The position numbers and the translations under genes are program-made. The notes beneath the pieces are model-generated. The model ran no database searches. It worked only from the letters and a program-made list of their open reading frames with translations, and had not been told where the DNA came from. This document shows, one piece after another, positions 55,095-62,779 of a stretch of 64,000 nt of DNA (positions are counted from its first letter, which is position 1; each line of letters opens with the position of its first letter). This DNA comes from Demequina sp. B12 (lineage in GTDB: Bacteria; Actinomycetota; Actinomycetes; Actinomycetales; Demequinaceae): the NCBI RefSeq assembly GCF_028823635.1, contig NZ_JAPEHU010000003.1, positions 186,001 to 250,000 on the forward strand, given 5' to 3'.

Positions 55095-56072
55095 ATGAAG
55101 GCCCTGATGCACCACCAGTTCGGCGACCCCAGCACGGTCCTGGCACCAGCAGAAGCTCCCACTCCCGAGCCCGGCCCAGGTCAGGTGCGCGTGCGCTTAC
55201 TCCTGTCTCCCATCCACAACCATGACCTCCTCACCGTCAGCGGCGACTACGGCTTCAAGCCCGAGCTCCCCGCCCGCGCCGGCACCGAGGCCGTCGGCAT
55301 CGTCGAAGCAGTGGGACCTGAGGTTGACACTGTTGCTGTGGGCCAGCGTGTCGCCACGGGCGGGACGTTCGGGGTCTGGGCGGAGCAGTTCATCACTCAT
55401 GCCGCGGACCTTGTCCCTGTTCCTGATTCACTCACCGATGAGGCCGCCGCTCAGGTGGTATCTATGCCGTTCTCGGCTGTCAGTTTGCTGGACTCGCTTG
55501 GCCTGGAGTCGGGCGACTGGATGATCCAGAACGCCGCCAACGGCGCCGTAGGGCGCTTGGTCGCCCAACTAGCGAAGGGCCGCGGTATCAATGTGGTCGG
55601 CTTGGTGCGCCGTGCCGATGGCGTGGCTGAGCTTGCTTCACAGGGCATCGACCGCGTGGTCGCCACGGACGCACCGGGTTGGCAGGAACGCGTCACCAGG
55701 ATCACGGATGGCGCACCGCTGAAGGTGGGCATCGACTCTGTGGGCGGCGACGCCACCGGGGATGTGTTGTCGCAACTTGCGGAGAACGGCACGCTCGTGA
55801 TCTTTGGTGCGATGGCCTCCCCCACCGCTGTCCTGAGTTCGGGCGAGGTCATCTTCAAGCAAGCCACAGTCCGCGGGTTCTGGGGCAGCAAGGTTGCTGC
55901 CAGCATGACCGCCACCGACCGGCTGCGTCTGATGCAGGAAGTCTTCGCTGGGCTTGAGGCCGGCACGGTGACGTTGCCAGTGGCGGCCACGTACCCGTTG
56001 AGCGATATCGCAGGTGCCGCCCTCGCCACCACCACACCTGGCCGCGTGGGCAAGGTGTTGCTGAAGCCCTAA
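55095..56072 (+). CDS. Zinc-independent quinone-oxidoreductase-like MDR enzyme
   Basis: A 325-residue medium-chain dehydrogenase/reductase starting at MKALMHHQFGDPSTVLAPAEAPTPEPG behind AAGGAAGGT. It has the GroES-like N-terminal domain (GQVRVRLLLSPIHNHDLLTVSGDYGFKPELPARAGTEAVGIVEAVG) and a Rossmann domain with NGAVGRLVAQLAKGRGINVVGLVRR for NAD(P)H. It lacks the structural-zinc cysteine cluster, so it belongs with quinone oxidoreductase/enoyl-thioester reductase (MECR) types. The hairpin at 56081-56113 follows the stop by 8 bases. The substrate is unknown. Confidence 0.88.
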   Translation: MKALMHHQFGDPSTVLAPAEAPTPEPGPGQVRVRLLLSPIHNHDLLTVSGDYGFKPELPARAGTEAVGIVEAVGPEVDTVAVGQRVATGGTFGVWAEQFITHAADLVPVPDSLTDEAAAQVVSMPFSAVSLLDSLGLESGDWMIQNAANGAVGRLVAQLAKGRGINVVGLVRRADGVAELASQGIDRVVATDAPGWQERVTRITDGAPLKVGIDSVGGDATGDVLSQLAENGTLVIFGAMASPTAVLSSGEVIFKQATVRGFWGSKVAASMTATDRLRLMQEVFAGLEAGTVTLPVAATYPLSDIAGAALATTTPGRVGKVLLKP

Positions 56073-56080
56073 CCCCAGAA

Positions 56081-56113
56081 GGGCCGATGCCCGGGCGCAC
56101 TGGGCATCGGCCC
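56081..56113. terminator. Perfect 12-bp hairpin built from an inverted octamer pair
   Basis: GGGCCGATGCCC (56081-56092) and GGGCATCGGCCC (56102-56113) form a perfect 12-bp stem with a 9-base loop, 8 bases after the quinone-oxidoreductase stop. No T-run follows; the next bases are CCACTACC. Both arms contain the octamer GCCGATGC and its complement. It is likely a terminator, or at least a stable 3' end. Confidence 0.7.
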
Positions 56114-56257
56114 CCACTACCTCCGCCTCTCACCACCCACCGAGTGCGCACTCAATGCGCTCTCCGCGCCGCGCAATGAGCCCAGTGGCCACCCCACACA
56201 TCCCACGCGTCCACAGGTGTTTCGCGGCCGCACCATCACCGCCTACAGTGGAGCAAA

Positions 56258-56271
56258 TCTCAACGTTGAGA
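56258..56271. promoter_or_regulatory. 14-bp perfect palindrome before the monooxygenase operon
   Basis: TCTCAACGTTGAGA lies 10 bases before the start codon, next to the ribosome site AAAGAGG. A possible -10 element TACAGT lies at about 56244. A palindrome at the expected transcription start is a typical repressor operator. The regulator is not identified; it differs from the palindrome before tetR. Confidence 0.55.
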
Positions 56272-56281
56272 AAGAGGATCC

Positions 56282-57607
56282 ATGGCGGACGCGACCTTGC
56301 CCACCACGCTGATCATCGGAGCGGGACCTGCGGGCCTTGCCGCAGCGCGCGCCCTCAAGGAACACGACCTTCCGTATGACCAGGTGGAACGCCATCACAG
56401 CGCTGGCGGTTTGTGGGATATCGAGAACCCTGGCTCCCCTATGTATGAGTCGGCCCATTTCATCAGTTCAAAGACTCTGAGCAACTTTCACGGCTTCCCT
56501 ATGCCGGAGGGCTATCCGGACTATCCAAGCCACCGCCAGATCCTCGCGTATCTGCAAGCCTTCGCGGACCACTACGGCCTCACGGAGCGGATCACCTTTG
56601 GCACCACTGTCACCAAGGTGACGCGCACCAAGGCCGGGCGCTACACCGTCACCTTCACCTCGGCATCGGCTGGGGACACCGCAGCAGGAGCCCGGACCCA
56701 GCGCACCTACGATCAGGTGATTGCGGCCAGCGGGGTGCAGTGGGATCCCACCATCATCGAGGTTCCCGGCTTTACTGGCGAGGTCCGCCATTCCGTCACC
56801 TATCGCGACCCCAGTGAGTTCACGGGCCGGCGTGTCCTGATCGTTGGCGCAGGTAACTCGGGTTGTGACATTGCGTGTGATGCGGCGCGCACCGCGGACC
56901 ACGCAGAAATCTCTATGCGCCGCGGCTACTGGTTCATTCCTAAACACATCTTTGGCATGCCGGTGGACGTGTTTGCGCAAGCCGGCCCCACCCTTCCCAT
57001 GTCAACGGAGCAAGCCGTGTTCGGCCGAATGCTGCGGATCATCAACGGCGATGTCACTCGCCTGGGCCTCCAAGAGCCGGACCACAAACTCTTCGAAACC
57101 CACCCCATCTTGAACGACCAGCTCCTGCACTACCTGGGCCACGGCGACATCACGGCACGTCCCGCGATCGCGAGCGCCAACGGCTCTACGGTCACTTTCA
57201 CGGACGGCACCACTGAGGACTTTGACCTGATCTTGTTGGCCACGGGCTACCGCCACACGGTGCCGTACGCGCAGGATCTCTTTGGCGACCCTCAACATCC
57301 GGACCTGTATCTGACTGCTTTCAGCAGGAACCCTGGCTTGTACGGGCTGGGCTTTGTGGAGACCAACTCGGGCGCGTACAGGCTGATGGACATGTTGGCG
57401 CATATGGTCGCCTCCCACATCTGGGATCGGCATCATAGGGCCGATGCCTGGGCGGCTTTTGAACGGCACGTCGCGGAGGACTCGCCTGACTTGAGCGGTG
57501 GCATCAGGTTTGTGGATAGCCCTAGGCATCAGGGGTATGTCGATAGTCATGCGATGCAGCGCTACCTCAGGATGGTGGCAAAACGGATGGGTTGGGAGCT
57601 GCCGTGA
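56282..57607 (+). CDS. Flavin-dependent monooxygenase (FMO type)
   Basis: A 441-residue FAD/NADPH monooxygenase. The FAD site is IIGAGPAGLAAARAL (residues 10-24) and the NADPH site VGAGNSGCDIACDA (about 187-200). The FMO fingerprint is FTGEVRHSVTY (FxGxxxHxxxY), distinguishing it from Baeyer-Villiger forms, which end in W. The ATG-like motif of FMOs appears as LATGYRHTVPY. It oxygenates soft nucleophiles or ketones; the substrate is unknown. The SDR gene follows with a GTGA overlap, so it is one operon. The palindrome at 56258-56271 is upstream. Confidence 0.9.
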   Translation: MADATLPTTLIIGAGPAGLAAARALKEHDLPYDQVERHHSAGGLWDIENPGSPMYESAHFISSKTLSNFHGFPMPEGYPDYPSHRQILAYLQAFADHYGLTERITFGTTVTKVTRTKAGRYTVTFTSASAGDTAAGARTQRTYDQVIAASGVQWDPTIIEVPGFTGEVRHSVTYRDPSEFTGRRVLIVGAGNSGCDIACDAARTADHAEISMRRGYWFIPKHIFGMPVDVFAQAGPTLPMSTEQAVFGRMLRIINGDVTRLGLQEPDHKLFETHPILNDQLLHYLGHGDITARPAIASANGSTVTFTDGTTEDFDLILLATGYRHTVPYAQDLFGDPQHPDLYLTAFSRNPGLYGLGFVETNSGAYRLMDMLAHMVASHIWDRHHRADAWAAFERHVAEDSPDLSGGIRFVDSPRHQGYVDSHAMQRYLRMVAKRMGWELP

Positions 57608-58521
57608 CTGCAGGCGCCAACCAGTCCGGCAGGTCTGTGCGTGCCCGGCGCGCTCCGTGGCAGGGCGCCGGCAAGGTGGTGGTCGTCACGGGTGGCGGTG
57701 GGGGCATCGGCGCGGCGGTGGCACAACAGGTCGCGGCCAGGGGCGCAACCGTCGTGATCGTGGACCTGCGTGCGTCGGCAGCGAACACGGTGCGGGCGAT
57801 GCTCGGAGACGGCGATCATCAGATTCTGACGGGGGACCTCACCCAGCGGCAGGAGGTTGAACGCATCTTGTCCGTGATCGAGTCACGGCACGGACGCATC
57901 GATGTGCTCATCAACTCAATGGGAATGACGTCCGCTGAACGGTTCGATGAACGCTCCGTGGACTCCATCGACTGGGAGTTGACTGTCAACCTCCACGCGC
58001 CGCTCATGATGACCAGGCTTGCTATCCCGCTCCTGCACGCGGCACCCGATCCGCGTGTCATCACCGTGGTCTCGCTGGGCGCGATCTTCCCGCTGGGAGA
58101 GACGCCCATCTACACGGCATCCAAGTACGGGTTGCGTGGCGCGATGCTGTCGATCGCTTTGGACTTGCGGGACAAGGGCATCGCGGTGTCGTCGGTGCTT
58201 CCTTCCGCCACTGACACCCGCATGTTGCAGCAAGAGGCGCTCGACGGCGGCAACGCGTTCCAGTTCCAAGACCCTCCGCAAACCCCTGAGCACGTGGCGT
58301 CCACCATGGTGAGGCTGCTGGACCGCCCGCGCCTGGAGGCATACCCCAAGCCCAGCGAGTCGTGGCTTGTCCGGGCGGCGCTACTCGCCCCCAACCTGCT
58401 GCCCCGCGTCATGCCGTTGTTCCGCGGCAAGGGTGAACGCGGTCAGGCGAAGTACATTGCGCAGCTCCACGAGCGCGGACTGATCGACTCGAGCGGGAAG
58501 CTCCGCGACCGTTCCTCTTGA
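57604..58521 (+). CDS. Short-chain dehydrogenase/reductase
   Basis: A 305-residue SDR starting at GTG 57604, overlapping the monooxygenase stop. Pattern: VVVTGGGGGIGAAVAQQVAARGATVVIVDL (TGxxxGxG), INSMG (in place of NNAG), catalytic Ser in TVVSLGAIFPLGE and TASKYGLRGAM (YTASKYG, active Tyr-Lys). The acidic residue after strand 2 (VDL) predicts NAD(H). It has a longer C-terminal region than classical SDRs. Pairing with the monooxygenase suggests sequential oxidation of one substrate. Confidence 0.88.
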   Translation: MTAGANQSGRSVRARRAPWQGAGKVVVVTGGGGGIGAAVAQQVAARGATVVIVDLRASAANTVRAMLGDGDHQILTGDLTQRQEVERILSVIESRHGRIDVLINSMGMTSAERFDERSVDSIDWELTVNLHAPLMMTRLAIPLLHAAPDPRVITVVSLGAIFPLGETPIYTASKYGLRGAMLSIALDLRDKGIAVSSVLPSATDTRMLQQEALDGGNAFQFQDPPQTPEHVASTMVRLLDRPRLEAYPKPSESWLVRAALLAPNLLPRVMPLFRGKGERGQAKYIAQLHERGLIDSSGKLRDRSS

Positions 58522-58554
58522 CGGCGGCGCTCGCCAGGCGTAGCGTCAACAGAA

Positions 58555-58572
58555 TTCGGTCGAACGACCGAA
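58555..58572. promoter_or_regulatory. 18-base perfect inverted repeat upstream of tetR (operator candidate)
   Basis: TTCGGTCG-AA-CGACCGAA is perfectly symmetric and lies 28 bases before the tetR start. TetR regulators commonly bind such palindromes in their own promoter, so this is the likely operator for tetR, the fusion enzyme and the exporter. A minimal open frame of five codons (58587-58604, MESPP) ends within the tetR start and may couple translation, but it has no clear ribosome site. Confidence 0.65.
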
Positions 58573-58600
58573 CAAGAAGCACCACCATGGAGTCCCCGCC

Positions 58601-59209
58601 ATGACCAAAGAACTTCCCCACGACACTCTGACGCGCATCCTTGAGGCGTGCCGCCACATTGTCCTCACGGAGGGTGCCGCTGCGGTCTCCACTCGCAAGG
58701 TCGCGGCCGCCGCGCAGGTGCCTTTGTCCCAGATTCACTATCACTGTGGCTCCAAGCGCGGCTTGATGCTCGCCATGTTTGCGGCGGAGAACGACAGACT
58801 CGTGACGCGGCAGGCCGCCATGTTTGCGGGCAATGAGCCCTTCGACGTGCAGTGGCGCAAGGCTTGCGACTACCTAGATGAAGACCTGGAGTCCGGGTAT
58901 GTGAGGGTCTTGCAGGAGATGATCACGGCGGGCTACTCGGATGCCGAACTGCGCACGCAAGTGCGGACCATGCTGGATCGCTGGGCTGAGCTGATTCGCC
59001 AGGCTCTCAGTCACCACTACGAGCGTGGCTTACCACTCGGTCCACTCTCCCCCGCTCATGTCACCGCCTTGATCTGTGCGGTGTTCTTGGGGGCCGAGAC
59101 CATGCTGCTGATGGGACAGGAAGGTGCGGCCACTCCCATCCGCGAGGCCCTGCGCGCGCTGGAACCGTTGATCGCCCAAGCGCACGCCGCGGCCTACGTG
59201 GAGTTTTGA
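58601..59209 (+). CDS. TetR-family transcriptional repressor
   Basis: A 202-residue regulator. The N-terminal helix-turn-helix is TLTRILEACRHIVLTEGAAAVSTRKVAAAAQVPLSQIHYHCGSKRGLMLAMFA, with recognition helix VPLSQIHYHCGSKRG. The C-terminal ligand domain (about residues 60-195) has several helices, including DVQWRKACDYLDEDLESGYVRVLQEMITAG. It controls, by position, the hydrolase-glycosyltransferase fusion 2 bases downstream and the MFS exporter. The operator candidate is at 58555-58572. Confidence 0.9.
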   Translation: MTKELPHDTLTRILEACRHIVLTEGAAAVSTRKVAAAAQVPLSQIHYHCGSKRGLMLAMFAAENDRLVTRQAAMFAGNEPFDVQWRKACDYLDEDLESGYVRVLQEMITAGYSDAELRTQVRTMLDRWAELIRQALSHHYERGLPLGPLSPAHVTALICAVFLGAETMLLMGQEGAATPIREALRALEPLIAQAHAAAYVEF

Positions 59210-59211
59210 TC

Positions 59212-61338
59212 ATGCGAGTCACGGAACCGACCACCACGGGAGTCGCGCACCGCGATGGCGCAGACATCCATGTCGAGATCTACGAACGCGACGCGCCCAC
59301 CATCCTGCTGCTGCCCACCTGGGAGATCATCGACTCACGCCAATGGAAGGGGCAGGTCCCCTACCTGGCACGCCACTTCCGTGTGGTGCGCTACGACGCC
59401 GCGGGCACAGGCCAGTCATCCAAGCCGATGCGTCCCGAACGTTACAGCCACGCCAACAGGATGGCCGATGCGCTGGCAGTGTTGGACGCCACGCAGACCG
59501 AACGCGCGGTGGCGGTGGGGTTTTCCGCGGGCGGCTCGCTGGCGTTGCTGCTGGCCGCCTTCCATCCTGAACGGCTCCACGGTGCCGTCCCGCTTGCGGC
59601 GGGCCATCCACGATTCGGTGCACCCCCAGGGCGCCCCGAGCCCGCGCCCTGGGATCCAGACTCGGGCGACCCACCCCAGGAGTGGGCCAGCTTTGACCTG
59701 CGCTGGTGGAACCGCGATTGGGAGTCTTTCCTGCACTGGTTCATGACCACCATCAACAGCGATCCGCACTCCACCAAGATTGTTGACGAGGGCATGGAGT
59801 GGGCGTCCGAACAGGTTCCGGAGATCCCCTGGTGGAGCATCCAGGACAGCTGGGACCTGGACGTGGACGACTGGTACGACCGCCTGGCGACCTGCCAGGT
59901 TCCCACCCTGCTGATCCATGGCGATGCCGACACCAACACCGACTATCAGGCCTCCGTGTATCTCTCGCAAACCATGCCGAAGGCCACTCTTCACACTGTC
60001 CCCGGTGCCGACCACCCCGTCAACGCCCGCTTCCCCGTGCTCTTCAATCACCTGGTCCACGACTTCGCCGCTGAGGTCACCGGCGCTCCCTCTCGGCCCA
60101 CCCTCCACAGCAGCGCATACGTAGCCCCGGCATCGGACCGGCGCAAGGTGCTGTACTTGTCCTCACCCATCGGCTTGGGACATGCCCGGCGCGACGTCGC
60201 CATCGCGGAATCGCTTCAGGCCAGCCATCCGGGCCTCACCATCGACTGGCTCGCGCAGGACCCTGTCACCCGCGTGCTGGAGGCAAGTGGGCATCGAATC
60301 CATCCCGCCTCTGCGCTTCTGGCGAGCGAGTCCGCGCGCTTTGAAGCAGACTGTGGCGACCACGCGCTCGATGCATTCGAGTCCGTACGCGACATGAACG
60401 ACGTACTGGTGCACAACTTCCACATCATGAACGAGGCGGTGGCGGAAGGCGGCTACGACCTCGTCATCGGCGACGAGGCCTGGGACACGGACCATCACCT
60501 CCACGAAAACCCTTCACTCAAACGCGCCCAGTTCGCTTGGCTCACGGACTTTGTGGGGTTTGTGCCCATGCCAGCCGGAGGTGAACGCCAAGCAGCAGTC
60601 ACCGCGGACTACAACCTCGAAATGATCGAGCACATTGACCGGCATCCTCACTTACGCGATCGTGCGGTGTTTGTGGGAGACCCGGAAGACATTGCGCCCG
60701 GAACGCTGGGACCGGGCCTGCCCGGGATTCGCGAGTGGACGCAAGCCCACTTCGACTTCGCCGGGTACGTCACCGGGTTCGACCCTCGCAACCTGGGCGA
60801 CCGCGACAAACTCCGCGCCAGCATCGGCTTCAAGGACACAGAACTAGTGTGCGTGGTGTCGGTGGGAGGAACGGGCGTGGGGCGGCGGCTCATCGAGCGC
60901 ATTGTCGCGGCCGCCCCACAAGCCCGTGCCGCAATCCCCCAGCTCCGCATGGTGGTCGTGACAGGCCCACGCATCGATCCCGCGACGCTGCCCCACGTCG
61001 ACGGCGTCGAGTATCACTCGTATGTGGACCGGCTATACCGCTGGCTGGCAGCCTGCGACGTGGCGATTGTGCAGGGCGGCCTGACCACCACCATGGAACT
61101 CACCGCCGCCAAGGTGCCGTTCATCTATGTGCCGTTGCGGGACCACTTTGAGCAAAACGTTCACGTCCACGCCAGGCTGCAACGCTACGGGGCGGGAATG
61201 CGCATGGACTACGACAGCTTGACCCCAGCGGCGGTCGCGTCCGCCATCCACGACCTGCTGTCCTCCACGCCGGATTACCTCGACGTGGCCACCGACGGCG
61301 CCCACCGTGCCGCCCGAATGATCGGCGAACTCCTGTAA
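59212..61338 (+). CDS. Alpha/beta hydrolase fused to a GT1 glycosyltransferase
   Basis: A 708-residue two-domain enzyme. Residues 20-290 form an alpha/beta hydrolase with nucleophile S105 in VGFSAGGSLAL, an acid near IHGDADTNTDYQ and a histidine in VPGADHPVNARFP. Residues 311-705 form a GT1 (MGT/UGT-like) glycosyltransferase: RKVLYLSSPIGLGHARRDVAIA at the acceptor side, SVGGTGVGRRLIERI, and a donor-binding region AIVQGGLTTTMELTAAKVPFIYVPLRDHFEQNVHV. The fusion suggests coupled hydrolysis and glycosylation of the same small molecule or its ester. The start at ATG 59212 is chosen; a TTG at 59206 overlaps the tetR stop. The substrate is unknown. Confidence 0.88.
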   Translation: MRVTEPTTTGVAHRDGADIHVEIYERDAPTILLLPTWEIIDSRQWKGQVPYLARHFRVVRYDAAGTGQSSKPMRPERYSHANRMADALAVLDATQTERAVAVGFSAGGSLALLLAAFHPERLHGAVPLAAGHPRFGAPPGRPEPAPWDPDSGDPPQEWASFDLRWWNRDWESFLHWFMTTINSDPHSTKIVDEGMEWASEQVPEIPWWSIQDSWDLDVDDWYDRLATCQVPTLLIHGDADTNTDYQASVYLSQTMPKATLHTVPGADHPVNARFPVLFNHLVHDFAAEVTGAPSRPTLHSSAYVAPASDRRKVLYLSSPIGLGHARRDVAIAESLQASHPGLTIDWLAQDPVTRVLEASGHRIHPASALLASESARFEADCGDHALDAFESVRDMNDVLVHNFHIMNEAVAEGGYDLVIGDEAWDTDHHLHENPSLKRAQFAWLTDFVGFVPMPAGGERQAAVTADYNLEMIEHIDRHPHLRDRAVFVGDPEDIAPGTLGPGLPGIREWTQAHFDFAGYVTGFDPRNLGDRDKLRASIGFKDTELVCVVSVGGTGVGRRLIERIVAAAPQARAAIPQLRMVVVTGPRIDPATLPHVDGVEYHSYVDRLYRWLAACDVAIVQGGLTTTMELTAAKVPFIYVPLRDHFEQNVHVHARLQRYGAGMRMDYDSLTPAAVASAIHDLLSSTPDYLDVATDGAHRAARMIGELL

Positions 61339-61366
61339 CCCGTCGGCACCGTCGTAGCCTGGAACG

Positions 61367-62779
61367 GTGTCAAGCGAACAGGATGCATCCCCGGCATCCA
61401 CCGCAGCAACGGGGATCGTGGACCTTGCGCGTGAGCAGCGCGTGATTTTGTGGATCGCCATCTTGGCGAGCTTCGTGTCCTTCCTCGACGGCACCGTCGT
61501 GACCGTCGCCCTGCCCGCCATCGTCGATGAGCTGGGGGGAGGTATCACCACACAACAGTGGACCGTGGACGCGTACCTCATCACGCTCGGTGCGTTCATC
61601 TTGGTCGCAGGGTCCGTCTCCGACTCATACGGGCGTCTGCGTGTCATGCGATGGGGACTGATCGGGTTTGGCGTCACGTCGGTAGCGATCGCGCTCGCCC
61701 CCACCGCCGGCTTGCTCATTGGCGCGCGACTCCTTCAAGGCATGGCCGGAGCCCTGCTGGTGCCCAGTTCGCTCGCCCTCATCACCTCCACGTTCCGTGG
61801 CGCCGCGCAAGCGAAAGCCATTGGCACGTGGACGGCCATGACCTCCGGCGCGATGGTGGCGGGCCCGGTGGTCGGCGGGCTGTTCGTGGATCTGTGGTCG
61901 TGGCGATTGGCGTTCCTCATCAACGTGGTGCCCATTGCGGTGACGTTGTGGCTGCTCACCCGCACGCAGCAGCGGGACGTGCGGCACCCGCAGGCCTACG
62001 TCGACTACCTCAGCGCGCTGCTGTGCGTCACAGGCCTGGGCGGCATTGTGTTTGCGTTCATTGAGCAGCCGAACCTGGGCTGGAGTCATCCCAAAGTCTG
62101 GATTCCCGCAGCAGTCGGAGTCGTCGCGTTCATGGCCTTCTTGGTCCGCCAAGCGAAGGTGCCGCGCCCCATGCTGCCGCTGACCATGTTTACTGTGCGG
62201 AACTTTGCGTGGGGAAACGTCACCACGGCTTTGGTTTACGGAGCGTTGGCGCTGAACGGCTTCATCCTGGGCGTCTACCTCCAAGAACAGGCGGGACTCT
62301 CAGCAACCGCGGCCGGGCTGGCGAGCTTGCCGATCACGCTGATCATGATTGCGCTCAGTTCACGCGTGGGTGCGTGGGCGGGCCGGTGGGGTCCCCGCAT
62401 CTTTATGACTGCGGGGCCGCTCGTGATGGCTGTGGGCGCGGCCCTGATGCTGTTGGTGCGTGAGGACTTCCACTACTGGTGGCAGGTGTTCCCCGGCATC
62501 GTGGTGTTTGGCTTGGGCCTGACGTTGACAGTGTCTCCGTTGACGTCCGCCATCCTGTCGGTGATCGAGCCCGAACGCTCGGGGATCGCGTCCGCGACCA
62601 ACAACGCGATCTCCCGCATCGCCGGGCTCATCGCGGTCGCGCTGATCGGCACCATCGTGGGTGGCACGCTCGACCTCGAGGGCTATCAACGTGCCACGGT
62701 CACCACTGCCGCGCTGATGGCAGTGGGTGGCCTGGTCTCGTGGTGGGGCATCCGCAATCCCGGCAAGGACCCGGCCTAG
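61367..62779 (+). CDS. DHA2-type (14-helix) MFS drug exporter
   Basis: A 470-residue transporter with GTG start. Motif D1 of the 14-helix family is present (ASFVSFLDGTVVTVALPAIVDELGGG), followed by TVDAYLITLGAFILVAGSVSDSYGRLRVMRWGL (helix 2-3 loop) and GARLLQGMAGALLVPSSLALI. About fourteen hydrophobic segments are visible. It closes the tetR-fusion-exporter unit, so export of the glycosylated or hydrolysed product is the inferred role. It ends 4 bases inside the convergent DUF2254 gene. Confidence 0.9.
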   Translation: MSSEQDASPASTAATGIVDLAREQRVILWIAILASFVSFLDGTVVTVALPAIVDELGGGITTQQWTVDAYLITLGAFILVAGSVSDSYGRLRVMRWGLIGFGVTSVAIALAPTAGLLIGARLLQGMAGALLVPSSLALITSTFRGAAQAKAIGTWTAMTSGAMVAGPVVGGLFVDLWSWRLAFLINVVPIAVTLWLLTRTQQRDVRHPQAYVDYLSALLCVTGLGGIVFAFIEQPNLGWSHPKVWIPAAVGVVAFMAFLVRQAKVPRPMLPLTMFTVRNFAWGNVTTALVYGALALNGFILGVYLQEQAGLSATAAGLASLPITLIMIALSSRVGAWAGRWGPRIFMTAGPLVMAVGAALMLLVREDFHYWWQVFPGIVVFGLGLTLTVSPLTSAILSVIEPERSGIASATNNAISRIAGLIAVALIGTIVGGTLDLEGYQRATVTTAALMAVGGLVSWWGIRNPGKDPA

